A DNA stretch of 64,000 nucleotides, taken from Dryocosmus kuriphilus (Eukaryota; Arthropoda; Insecta; Hymenoptera; Cynipidae). Position numbers and translations under genes: made by a program. Shown in pieces: positions 11,405-22,699 of the stretch. Position 1 is the first letter of the stretch; each line of letters opens with the position of its first letter. The notes below the pieces were generated by a model. It had not been told where the DNA came from. It saw nothing but the letters and a program-made list of their open reading frames with translations, and searched no databases. The stretch is from NCBI GenBank assembly GCA_038277395.1, contig CM076193.1, forward strand, positions 119,690,133-119,754,132, given 5' to 3'.

Positions 11405-12735
11405 TGAGGCACGTCCAGAAAGTAAGAGTACTGGTACTTTCACAGCTGTAGGGAATACTTTTTCGACGTGTTGGCAATACTGCCACGTAGCCTGAACCCT
11501 GCCCTTCAAAACGAGACCAATCCGAGGTTAGTGTGTTGAGAGCTCTTGACACAGTAGCATCTCTCGCGAAAAATGTCGATCGTATCTCCCGCCAAGTGCG
11601 AAATTCGCGCCGTCATTCGCTACCTCGTTGTGAAGGGAAAAGCTTCAGTTGAGATTTATAATGAGGTGAAAACTGTTTACGGTAATGGAGCCATGAATCG
11701 TACGAGTGTGTACAAGTGGTATCGCGAATTTAAAAATGGCCGTACTTCCGTGCATGATGATCAGAGGAGCGAAGGACCTTCAATTATGACTGACGAACTT
11801 GTGGAAAAAATCGAAATTGCGGTCCGTGACGATCACAGATTGACGTTAGATGATCTTTCTGCGATGCTTCCGCAAATCTCCAGATCCCTGTTACACGAAA
11901 CAATCACAGAAACCCACGGATATCGGAAATTGTCTGCGAGGTGGGTCCCAAAACAGGTGACAGAACAGCACAATTTGAATCGAGTGCAGAGCTCCAAAGA
12001 GTTTTGGAGCGCTATGAACGCGAAGCCGATGATTTTCTCTACTCTATTGTTACTGGAGACAAAACTTTGGTTGCCCACTACACGCCTGAAACTAAGAGGC
12101 AGTTTCAACAATGGTGCCACACCTTGTCACCTTCCGCCAAGAAATTCAAAACCACAATTTCAGCCAAAAAAATCAAGACATCCGTGTTTTGAGACCATAA
12201 AGGCATAATTTTGATTGAATATCTGCCTCACGGGGAGACCATCAACGCGGCAAGATACTGTGAGACGCTGGAAAAATTGAAAAGGGCGATTCAGAATAAA
12301 AGGAGGGGCATGCTGAATAAGGGAGTCTGCCTGCTGCATGACAATGCTAAGCCTCACACGGCCAACGCCACGAGGCAACTCCTGGACTCTTTTGTATGGG
12401 ACGTTTTGAACCACCCCCCGTATTCCCCTGACCAGGCCCCTTCAGAGTTCCATCTCTTCACTTCCCTGAAAGTGCACATGGGTGGAAACAAGTTTTCAAC
12501 GGAAGAGGAGGTGAACGAAGAGGTGGAGAAGTGGGCGAAAAAGCTGGCGGGAGACTTCTTCGAGGCAGGCATCAAAAAATTGATCCCGCGGCTCACCACT
12601 TGCATCGAGAGGGATGGGGACTATGTCGAAAAATAACTTACATATAGACAAGTGTAACCAACTATGTTTTTGTCTTAATAAATTTTTGTTGAAGCCTACA
12701 TAAATTGAGTACACCTACTTTCTGGACGCGCCTCA
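11405..12735 (+). mobile_element. mariner transposon, family A copy 2
   Basis: 1,331-bp element with TIRs TGAGGCACGTCCAGAAAGTA and the matching inverted end at 12712-12735, flanked by TA (11403-11404 and 12736-12737). It inserted inside the ~165-bp satellite, whose phase continues on both sides. Confidence 0.95.
11573..12636 (+). pseudogene. mariner A2 transposase (broken)
   Basis: The transposase starts at ATG 11573 and stays open through the helix-turn-helix region to SSKEF. The frame is then lost at a T4 run (12002-12005), at the same place as in the other two family A copies. The correct frame continues at about 12006-12192 (RYEREADDFLYSIVTGDKT) and ends at a TGA at 12190-12192. The last part, 12211-12636, has HDNAKPHTANAT and the 34-residue spacing to APSEFHLF. 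The third catalytic Asp is replaced by Glu, and the conserved GDETW box reads GDKTL. The copy is inactive on several counts. Confidence 0.93.
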
Positions 12736-13000
12736 TATTAGGATAATTCCGGGATAATATAGTGAAAAAATATAAGTCGAAAACGTATTCAGTGGTTATT
12801 GTATCATATAGTCAGGCACTCAAAATAAGAGACTGTTAATCACGATCAAATATTTTAGGTGTAAACGCTATGGTAAAATAAGAGATAATATTTAAATAAT
12901 AATAAGAAATGTAGGGATAAAAAAATAGAGCAAAGTAGGTTTAAAGTCTATTCAGTAGTAATAGCCAGACATTCATGATTATATTTTAGATGGCTAGATT

Positions 13001-16000
13001 TCAATTCTATTGATAGTTTTACTCCTTAAGGTCTTTAAAATTCTAAAATAAATAATAATGAAGTTTTTCAGATTTAAAGAGGTGCCTGAAGGAAATACGA
13101 CAACAAGCATTATACAAAAATGTCCTACAAGCTGGAAGCGGTCTTCTATTTTTTCCACTTTGGCGTTGGCGGAAAACTTTTCCTCGACCAGCTTACAGCA
13201 TCGAAGTCAAGCTTGAATTTTCAAAACTTTTTGGACTGAAGGGAGGATTGAAGGACTAAAGGATACGAAGGTCCAAGTTGCGATAAATAGACTTTATCTC
13301 TGCAGAGTTTCATTAAAGAAAGAAAAAAATAAAAAAACTCTCAGACTAAAAATCTACTCGAACACGAACCTGAAAATCCACTCAGACATTTTTTTAACTC
13401 CGTGATTCGACTCAAGAAAACTGCATGTGAGTGAAAAATAGCTCCAAATAAATAACCTTAATTTATTAATAATAAGTCAAATATGTCAAGCTCAATTAAG
13501 TGATTATGCTATTTCCAGCATATTATAACTTAAAAGAACAAAGATAAAATCGTGATTTTCAGCAGAAACGACCCTCGAATTGTACGAAAAAATAAAAGAG
13601 AATGAGAATATAAAAAGCACCCTGGCTGTCTAAAAGCGAGTGAAAGAAGGTCAGGGAAATATGAGAAAGAGAGCAGCACATACATTTTTTTCTATTTAGG
13701 ACTCTTTTAGCTTGAAAGGAAGCAGATACTTTGAATCTTCTCTCTACGCTTATGAAGGTATATCTGGGAAAAGTGTGTACTTTAAATTTAATGGAACGTC
13801 TCATTGTCATTAGAGCTATAAATGCATTTTCTAGTGCAACTTCAAAACTTCTCAAATAATGGATGTATTACCTACCTTTAATGATTTCTTTTTCAGCGAA
13901 TATCTAACAATGAAGAACATTAAATACGTGTGTCAGTAAGTGTTTGAAATTTAAAAGATGACAAATCTTCGATTCGAAACCGTGATAGAGATAAGAAAAG
14001 GATCCATCTAATTATGATGACGAAGCGGGAAGAAAAACGCTGACCTCGTCCGAGGCTAGGAGCATTGAGGCTGGCCTGAAAATTCCGGAAAGAGCAAAAA
14101 AAAAAATGGAGGCACTTTAAAGCGAAAGCTTTTTCCCTGGGAAGAAGCTCAAGGTCAGCGTGACAGAATCAACAAACGTGTGTCTACCTACTCATCCTAG
14201 GTTCAAAACTTCCTCTATTTCCCCTGCCACACCCTCTCCATTTCCCATATTGATCGGCACCCTCTACAACCGCACAACCCCCACTACAACTTTGCGCTCT
14301 TTCTCACTCATTTATCTTGGCGGTGTTGCCACGTTTTCCTTTTTATGTCTTTTCTTTGACAGAAACGGATCTCGAGCCAATTACTCAACGAGATCTTTGT
14401 TCTTTATCGTTTGAATTTTCCCGCCTTTCTATCACAAGTTGTCACTAAAATCCTTTGCTCTTCGTTAATTCTAGGTCGATAAAACGAGTTAAAAGGGTGA
14501 AGGGATTAAGTTCGTGTTTTTTTTTTCATTTCCTTTCTTTTTATCTTAGAGCCTCGAGGAGAGAGAATTAATTTTACTTAGGATACTAATTAGCTTACCA
14601 TGATTTATATGATTGAAGGATTAGAAAGAATCGAAAGTTGGAAAAAATAGTCTCCAATCAAAATTTCAGGTGCTATTCAAGCTCTAATCCTATATAGAAA
14701 AGCTCGCGTTAAAAAAATGAAGCAAACATTCAATCGCCATTTAGCAAAGAATTTTTGAGAATTTTATAAACAAGTTATTCAGTTTAGAAAAATGCTTCCT
14801 GGCTCTTCTAATACAAAAGTTAGGTATCATAAGGTAAAAGAAGCATTAGTACTTTTGTGCTTAGTCCCATTTTTCAGTACAAGTTCAGAAAAAATCAACA
14901 TATTGTTTTTAGTAAAAACATAAATAGTTGAAAAAGTATCAAAAATATGAAATAATTTAATTATGCAATATTATACTTAGAAGTATTTATAAATGAATGC
15001 AAGTCAAAATGATTGCACAACTTTCAATTTTCCAATTTTAAATAATTAGAATAAAACAATTATTAATATAAGCTAAATGGAAATTACAGGATAAAATATT
15101 GAATGTATTTAAAACTAAACAGTAGAATAATTCAAAATTTTAAACAGAAAGTTTATCAGTGTGCATCATATTTAAGTAAAACTGTTTGAATATTAAACAA
15201 TGAAAAATTGTGGTATTTAAAATTTTATAACTTTGGGGAATTAATAATTTCAAGCTGAAAGCCTTTTAAAAATTTGAGAATTTAAAATTTAATATGTTTT
15301 AATTTGAACAATATCATACTCGAATCGTTCAAATTGGACTCTAAATTCTGAAAATTTGTCATTTTTAAATTGAAACGTTTAAAGTTAGAAATCTCAACTG
15401 AAAAGATTTTACAATTGTTTATTCGATTTGCAAAGTCTTCAGAACAGAACAATTTCAAGTTGTAAAACAGGAGCATTTTGTTAGCTCCAAACTTGTCTCC
15501 TTTTCATGAATAATTGTGCAAAACTGATCAAAGTTCTTCTATGAATTTCTTTATGGACATTAAATTATCTCTGGCTGAAAAGTAGCTAATCGCAAATATT
15601 AAAAAATGGTTGTAGAAATCACTCCCAGACCGTCAAATTTAAAACAATAAAAATTTGCCTTATTGTAATTACTTTGCTCAGGAGTTTAAAAAAATATTGC
15701 ACAAAAGAGTAGATACTTGTGAAAAATGATAAAAATTAAAATTCCCAACTCTTTGAAAACGACACAATGACGATAGTTTAATTTCCTAAAATAAGTTACG
15801 TTTATGACTGAGGAAAAAGACGTCTCTTCGACTGGTTTTCTGCGAAAGTAATAATCTAAGATATACAACACGCTCTTCTCGTCGTAGTTTCCTTCGTTAA
15901 TCATCGTTTCCGCGCGAAAGACTGACGAACACGCCTTACATCAAGTTACCTAAGTTCCTCGACCCCGGAGATCATAAATCAGACCATTAGACGATCAGGC

Positions 16001-17573
16001 ACTCCCACACCTGTTTTTAAAAGTTTCTTTTTGAATTTAATATCCAACACGTGAAAAACTGCATCTCCTCTTCGGAGACTCTACTCTTCAATTAAACCCC
16101 TCTCTCAACCCCTTCTATATCCCCTCCCTTCCATATTAACACTCTGCAGTATCTGCTCATTTGAAATTCCCGCGTTAGCTTTTCAACGTTGCCAGCTCTT
16201 CAGTGCTGCCTCTCACTATTTCCCCTTCACGTGCCAACCTTACAAATCACCTACTCATCCATGTTGATGCAGATTCTTTCGAGAATGGAGTTTTTTTTAC
16301 TATCTAGACTCCAGACAATTCTTCCTAGACAGAATGCACTTCTCTTGAACGAGAATTCTTTAAATGAAATTTGGAAGAAGACGTGTATTTGAAAGAAAAA
16401 GGTAAAAAATTATAGACATATTGTAAAAAAGGAAAAGAAAAAAAAAGTAAAATTTACCATTTTAGAATGCTTTAAACACCACCAAAAATTCTTTTCCCGT
16501 AAAAAAATATAATATTATGTATTTTAGATTCAAGTCAATGAAATGGCAGATTTGAGATACTCAACTTTTTCCCAGAAAGTGTGCATTTAACACAATCCAA
16601 AAAACATGTTTTTGTACATTTTCCAAAAACTCTAAATTGAGAAAAACCTTTTTTTTTTAATTTTTTGATTATTTATAACTACTCGCTAGTACGTATCCAA
16701 AAAATTTACCATAATTCATTAACCAAAAGTTATTTTTTTCAATTTCCAAAAATTAGGATTATTAAGTCAAACAGCGAACGGAAGATATTAGCCGATTTCA
16801 ATTTGTTTTACTTCTTTGGGATACCAATCTATAAATGTTCTCCCCAGCCAATTTCGAAATCTTAAAAAAGGTCTTTTGGCTCCACCATATTATCTTATTA
16901 TATCTTAAACTAAAAATCTATGAAAGCATACTATAAACTGAATAACTGATCTATCAAATAGTAAATCACGTACAAAGGTACATTTCTTTATCGAAAATTA
17001 ACTCAATTTAAGAAACAAAATTCTCCGTACAGTAACGGTCATTATATGAAACTGAAAAAATTTTTCTGTTAAGTAAGTTGAAAGCTACCAACATTTTTTT
17101 TTAAATTCGCGTAGGATGAAGTGATTTTGTTAACTTTTTAAGAAGTCATCGCAGAAATGTTGAAAATTTCAATGCTGTCTTAACTTGAAATAAGTTAGCA
17201 TGAAGTTTGTAACTTTAATAAAAATTGAGGTAATTATCTATAACAGCAGCTTTTCCGAATTTTCAATTTTTCGCTCCGGTTTAAAAAAAAAATTCTTCTT
17301 TTACATTAAACAATAAGAAATCGAGAGAGAAAAGTCGAAAAAGTTCACTATCTTGATTTAAATCTTAACTTTAATGACAATTTTATGATTTATGAATTTT
17401 TAATTTTCCACTTTGGTTCTTTTTTAAATATCTGATTTTTTTAGATAAAAATGAAAGATGAAGAGAGAGAGGGGTTGGAGGGCGAGTCAAAAAAGTTTGT
17501 TTCTTTGATTAAAATCTTGAGAACCTGGAAAAGGGTCAGAGTGAGTTTGGCCGTAAAGTTTGATTATCACATG
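13001..17573. other. 4.5 kb without a recognisable gene or transposon
   Basis: This stretch is AT-rich with only short chance frames. Less AT-rich patches lie at about 13980-14430 and 15900-16230; both look unlike the repeats elsewhere in the window and could be single-copy host sequence. I see no splice-and-frame pattern that would support an exon. Confidence 0.35.
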
Positions 17574-17800
17574 AATACTTCAGGTCACACCCCTACTACT
17601 TTCCAGTGTTTTGTAGGGGTAGGAAGGCTCTCCTGTGAACGTTCACAGCAATACTTGAAGTCACATCCCTACTCCTTTCCAGTGTTTTTCGATATGTGCA
17701 AAGGCATGCCTGTGACTGCTCACAGAAATACTTGATGCAAAACACTGGAGTGTGACTGGGGTGTGACTTCAAGTATTTCTGTGACCCGTCAGAGGAATAG
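17574..17800. repeat. Dispersed ~78-bp minisatellite, locus 1
   Basis: Two and a half units carry AATACTT, GTCACACCCCTAC, TTTCCAGTGTTTT and the near-palindrome CTGTGACTGCTCACAG. The last unit (about 17735-17795) is inverted relative to the first two. The same unit occurs at 34999-35275 and 55777-55945. Confidence 0.75.
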
Positions 17801-18454
17801 CTACACTGCATCAGTGCTTACTTGTTTCTTTTTTATTCGAAAAATATTATTCTAACTACTTTTCACAACTAAGATTAGAAAAACTTGGACAACACATGAC
17901 TTCAAAATTTCATAATCGACTGCGCGCGCAGTACATTGTCTGAAGGTGCGATTTTTTCAAATTGGAAACATAGTGTCAATGTTCTAAATAGTTTTTTTGT
18001 TAAAAAATTTCAATTTTTCATTTCTCTTTTGTACTAAAATATTGCAAACGGTTTTTTTTTTTCTGGAAAATAAATTTAAGAAAATATTTACATAGGGCCT
18101 CATTTTTTCCGCCCCTCTTAGTGCATACAAATCTTCTTGGTAGAGAGTTTCTCCAACAAATATGCCAGATATTTAATCCGATGTAGCGAGGTTTCTAGAT
18201 TTACGAATGTCGAGAGAAGCGATCGTGAATAAATCTTTCATCAGCTCAGTCAGTTGCGAATAAAAAAAAAATGGCCCTCAATCTGTTCGCTTAAAAATTC
18301 TCGGAGGTATTTCATTGAAATTTATTACCACATTATAGATTCTATTCTTGACTTTGAGCGAGTTTCATGACAATTTTGACTTTTTAACTTTTTATTATGC
18401 AGTATAATTTATGCAATACGTATTGTATAAGTTCTATATGGTTAGTATCAATCT
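17801..18454. other. AT-rich, no gene seen
   Basis: Nothing identifiable in this stretch. Confidence 0.35.
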
Positions 18455-18634
18455 AAGGGAGCGTCGATTAATTACGTAAGGGTTTTAGGAGGGGAGGGGG
18501 GTCAAACAAATCTTAAGACCATGTTAAAGTTACATGTATTTACTATAGAAAAACCCTTACGTAGGAGGGGGGGGGGGGGGGGGGGGGTCTCAAATTCCAA
18601 AAGTATCCCTTACGTAATTAATGGACACTCCCTA
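18455..18634. mobile_element. ~180-bp foldback MITE with a G21 tract
   Basis: The left end (GGGAGCGTCGATTAATTACG) is repeated inverted at the right end (CGTAATTAATGGACACTCCC), about 28 bp with two mismatches, flanked by TA or TAA. An internal ACCCTTACGTAGG copy precedes 21 consecutive G residues at 18567-18587. There is no coding capacity. The TIR type resembles small insect MITEs, probably of the Tc1/mariner or PIF type; this is uncertain. Confidence 0.7.
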
Positions 18635-19493
18635 ATGCTTCTTGTTACTATTTCTGCAAAAAGTAAATATAAAACTTTGAGAAAATTTACTTTTTTCATA
18701 TTTTTAAGTACCTTTTTACATAAAAAAATTCATTCTTATTTCTAGAATATTCAAAATACTCAATTACCCGTTTTGTAACCAGAAGGAACAGAGATAACCT
18801 TTTGGTTCAAATGAGCTATATACAAGGTGTGATCAAAAAGTAAGGTGACTTTTTGAATTTCGCGGGATGCGTACAGTCGATATTCGTTTTTTTTTTTCTC
18901 TTATGTTGGTACACTCGTCCCAAACATATGTGCACAGTTTCAGCTATATAGCATTCTTTGTTTTTTTGTGAGAGACATAAAGGTTAGAAGTGTTTTGCGT
19001 GCTCGGCGATTTTCTGCTGTCGAAAAAAATGGATCAGAAAACTTACATCAAATCTTGTGTAAAAAATGGAATTAAGTGCTCCAAAGCACTTGAAATGTTG
19101 ACAGTGGCATACGGTGAGAGTCTACTCTGAGTAAAAAAATGTTTATAAGTGGTACAAGCTCTTTCTGGAAGGCCGAGAAGATGTTAATGACGAAGCTCGC
19201 CCTGGACGTCCCAGCACGTCAACAACTGATGAAAACGTTGAAGAAGTGAAGAAAATAGTGTTGGCGAATTCTCGAATTACCATTTGAGAAGTTGCTGATG
19301 ATGTCGACATCTCGTTTGGCTCGTGCTAAGCAATTTTAGTGGATATTTTGGGCATGAGACGTGTGTCAGCGAAGTTTGTTCCGAAATTTCTAAATTTTGA
19401 CCAAAAGAACCGTCGCGTGAGCATCGCTCAGGTGTTGTTGAATGACGTCAACGGCGACCCAGACTTGCTCAAAAGGATCATAACAGGTGATGA

Positions 19494-21492
19494 CCAAGGA
19501 CCACCGCAGTTGTCTGCGGTGGAGGGGAGATGTTACCCCTACTTGGCGCGTCCCCAGGTGGCGGATAGGGGAATGCTCGCTGGAAACATAGGGTAGGGCT
19601 GAAATAAAATAGGCCTCGCGGACCAAACACACGATTGGTGACGGTCGTAGTCCACTGCGAGTGCTCCGAACCATGTCCGGTCTTTCCGCCGGCATGGTGT
19701 AGGGGCTGCTGTGAGCTTGCTCTGCCGAGGTGTAAGCTGCGATCGGGCATCAGGAGCCAGCCCCTTCGGGCCTTGATCGGGGAGTGCGTGGTGGCTGCAG
19801 GGATCGGAACCTGCAGTGCTCCGGGCGAGTCCGGTCCGTCCGTGTATTCCGGGACCGGTTAAACGATGGTTGGGCCCCAGAGTACTGGGGTAGGACTTCG
19901 GTCCGAGGGTATACCCGTTCCCAACTATTTCGGCCCGCCCCTCTACGCACGATGCGCTGGTGTAAACTTTAACATGGCTTGCAAAGACGGAAACCGGAAA
20001 AGGAGTAAGAACGCTCACGTCGAGGAGGAGATGGACTTTAGCAAGAGCTTCGACGTAGTGAACGACGAAATAGTGGGTAAGTCGGACGCTCGTGCGATGA
20101 AGTATATCTTGCTTGAAAGTCTAGAAGAGATGAGACAGAGACACAAAAAGGTGAGAGAGTCCCTCAAGAAGGTCTTGAAACTCTGTACGACAGAGGAGCA
20201 AGAAGAAGCAGTGAATAAAACGCAAGAGGAAATGCGCATGGTGGGGTACACGTATAGAGACGTGAACGGTTCTGTGGATGATTACGTTAAAGCAATAAAT
20301 AGGGTGCTTAAGGAAAAGATAGGTAAAGAGCGCAGAGAGAAGTCTCTCTTAAGCTCTACCTTGAGGGAGAAGACGGCCTCCGTCTCTACGCAGACAGAGC
20401 CGCAGACGGCGATGAAGAAACTGACGGAGACGCGCAAGCGGGAGAGAGAAACGACCCTCAGCCCGCCCAGCGGATCCGGACCCGAAAAGCCGGCCCTGAA
20501 AAAGACCAGGACCCAGGAAGGGGTCGAATGGTCTAAGGTCATCCGCAAGAGAAGTAAGAAGGAGCGGACGAAGGTGGGAAAAAATTTTGCGGAGGAAGTG
20601 GTCCCACGAAAGGACAATGCTTCCGAAAGGAGACAAGGTGCTGAAAAAAAAAGAAGAGAATCCCCAGGGAGGCCGTGACCATCACGCCAGCCCGGGGAAA
20701 AAAAAAGTATGCGGATGTCCTGAAGGATATCCAGAAGATGGTCAAGCCTGAGGACCATGGCGTCACAGTCAAGGCGATCAGGCAGACCAGGACGGGGGAC
20801 GTCCTTATAGAGGTAGGAGCCAAAGCGGAGGAGAGACGGCATTTTGGTGAGGCCATCTCGGAAGCGCTTGGACAGGGTGGTAGGGTACGACTCCTCGTCC
20901 CGAGGGCTCAGGTCGTGGTCTACGACCTAGTCGAGTCGACGGAGGCCTTCGAAGTGGAAGAAGCCGTTAAGGTGGCACTCGGAGATCAGATCGGATCTCC
21001 ACTGAAGGTGAACCTCACTAAGAGGAGCAACAGAGGCTGCATTCTAGCATTTAGTGAGCTGGATGCGGCCGTTGCTGCTAAGTTGGTGAAGACGGCCCGA
21101 CTTAAGGTCGGCTGGGTGAACTGCCGTTTGATGGCGCACAGCGCGGAAACCCGGTGCTACAGGTGCCATGCTATCGGACACGTTGCCCGAGAGTGTGCTG
21201 CAGAAGATCGCAGCAAATGCTGCCGGCGATGCCTTGTGGAGGGCCACAAGGCGGCAGAGTGCCAAAATTTGGCAATACCCCGCCCACCCTCAAAAACCAG
21301 AAGAAAACCGTGAAAGGCGAAGCAAGCAGGAGACGCTGGAGACAGCGAAGGAAACGGCACCCCCTGAAGTAATGCGAAAGCGGTTCCGGGGGGATTAATG
21401 CCAAGAAGAAGAGGGAGGAGGTTTTAGTGGGTAGGGCCGGCTTGCCGGAAGAGCCCCACACGTTGTGCAGTAATGCATTTCCTCCTCCCTCC

Positions 21493-21536
<44 letters not shown>
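19494..21536 (+). mobile_element. gag-only LINE retrocopy with poly(A) tail and target duplication
   Basis: A GC-rich 2,043-bp insert sits in mariner B1 between ATAACAGGTGATGA (19480-19493) and ATAACAGGCGATGA (21537-21550), a 14-bp duplication with one mismatch. It has about 480 bp of leader, one ORF1, about 180 bp of trailer and a run of 44 A residues (21494-21537). There is no endonuclease or reverse transcriptase frame. Its base composition contrasts sharply with the surrounding AT-rich DNA. It is either an autonomous LINE that lost ORF2 internally before transposition, or an ORF1-only family moved in trans. Confidence 0.88.
19974..21313 (+). pseudogene. R1/jockey-type gag-like ORF1 with two CCHC knuckles, one frameshift
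   Basis: ORF1 proteins of this type bind the LINE RNA and form its ribonucleoprotein. ATG 19974 (MACKDGNRKRSKNAHVEEEM) is the likely start, although the frame is open back to 19866. The N-terminal 230 residues are highly charged with coiled-coil character. The frame changes at an A9 run (20644-20652). After it, GKKKYADVLKDIQ leads into a conserved gag-like region and two CX2CX4HX4C knuckles, CYRCHAIGHVAREC and CRRCLVEGHKAAEC, ending at TGA 21311-21313. I consider the homopolymer change a single indel, a slippage site or a sequencing error. Otherwise the protein looks intact. Confidence 0.85.
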
Positions 21537-21539
<3 letters not shown>

Positions 21540-22203
21540 ACAGGCGATGAAAATGGGTATATAATTATGACGTCGGAACTAAGGCTCAATCGTCCCAGTG
21601 GAAGCATTCTGTATCACCAAGACCAAAAAAAGAACGCCAAGTTCGATCAAATTTCAAGGTTTTGCTTACCGTTTTCTTCGATTATCATGACGTAGTGCAT
21701 CAGAAGTTCTTACCACAAGGTCGTACAGTTAATAAAGAGTATTATCTTGAAGTTATGCGCCATTTGCGTGAAGCAATACGAAAAAAATATCCAGAATTGT
21801 GAAAAAACCAGTCATGGTTATTGCACCACGATAATGCGCCAGCTCATACGTCATTGCTTGTTCGTAATGTTTTGGCCAATAATAACACCATAATCGTGCC
21901 TCAGCCACCGTATTCACCAGATTTGGCTCCCTGCGACCTTTTCCTGTTTCCAAAACTGAAAAGACGCATGAAAGGACGGCGTTTTGTGACGATTGAGAAG
22001 ATAAAGACCGCATCGCTGGAAGAGGTGAAGGCTATACCAAAAAGTGCTTATCAGAAATGCTTTGAGGATTGGAAAAAGCGTTGGAACAAATGTATTATAT
22101 CCGAGGGGGATTACTTTGAAGGGGACATGATCAATATTGATGAATAAATAAATATTTTTTGATAAAAATAAAAAGTCACCTTACTTTTTGATCACACCTC
22201 GTA

Positions 22204-22699
22204 TATCTCGGAAGATTTAGATTTCTCGACAAAAATTGGTGCCATCATGCTATAAAACATTTTGGAAATAAATAGAAAAAGTTTAAACATAAAGTTAAAC
22301 AGAAAAGTTTATGCTGCTATTCACCCTAGAGAAATGTCTAAAACTTTAAAAACATAAAGGAAAACAAAAACACGTGATAGCGCAAAATGAAAAGCTATCA
22401 TCAACACAGAGTATGTTGATTCGAATTCAGACGAATACGGTCGTTTGAAAATAGAATAAACACGAGGATGTTGGCTCGGATACGGCAAAAGCGACTTGCC
22501 TTTTACGATGATGTGCTTTGAACCGCGCCTACGATCGTAAAGCGACACATCACAACTTCGCTAATCAAGGAACTCACGAAACCGGTTTTGTTTGAAATGG
22601 AAAGAGGGTAACAAAAACGCGAACAAAATATGGCGCTAAAAATTAGAGGTTAGCTAACTAATCCTACAGCTGGAAGTTAATTTCGAAATAATTTCAGAT
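22204..22699. other. No gene seen
   Basis: This is ordinary AT-rich sequence; the patch at about 22490-22560 is slightly richer in GC. Confidence 0.3.

Larger units (their letters stand above)
10760..13000. repeat. Tandem satellite, ~165-bp unit, six degenerate copies, interrupted by mariner A2
   Basis: The landmark CAGTAGTAAT, followed after a short spacer by AGTCAGACAT-like text, occurs at 10797, 10955, 11123, 11295, 12794 (as GGTTAT) and 12957. Spacings are 158, 168, 172, 166 (after subtracting the 1,333 bp added by the mariner and its TA duplication) and 163. A second landmark, AATATTTTAGGT, recurs in step at about 10852, 11183 and 12849. Units are strongly diverged. Confidence 0.8.
19029..22147 (+). 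pseudogene. mariner B1 transposase (split and broken)
   Basis: The coding region starts at ATG 19029 (MDQKTYIKSCVKNGIK). It is readable to RIITGD, where the first catalytic Asp lies inside the target duplication at 19480-19493. The retrocopy follows, and coding resumes at 21537 with the repeated ITGDE. It runs through WVYNYDVGTKAQSSQW in another frame and ends with LHHDNAPAHTSLLVRN and SPDLAPCDLFLFPKL (DD34D spacing). The TAA is at 22145-22147. In-frame stops and frameshifts occur on both sides of the insertion. It is dead both by point damage and by the insertion. Confidence 0.9.
18823..22201 (+). mobile_element. mariner transposon, family B copy 1, split by a retrocopy
   Basis: TIRs begin CRAGGTGTGATCAAAAAGTA at 18823 and end inverted at 22201, with TA at 18821-18822 and 22202-22203. 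Without the nested retrocopy and its duplicated target (about 2,057 bp) the element would be about 1,322 bp, the normal mariner length. A deleted relative lies at 54754-55690. Confidence 0.93.

Noticed and set aside
19390..20856. Several long minus-strand frames opposite the gag-like ORF1
   Set aside because: They are GC-driven antisense frames; the plus strand has CCHC knuckles and ordered domains.
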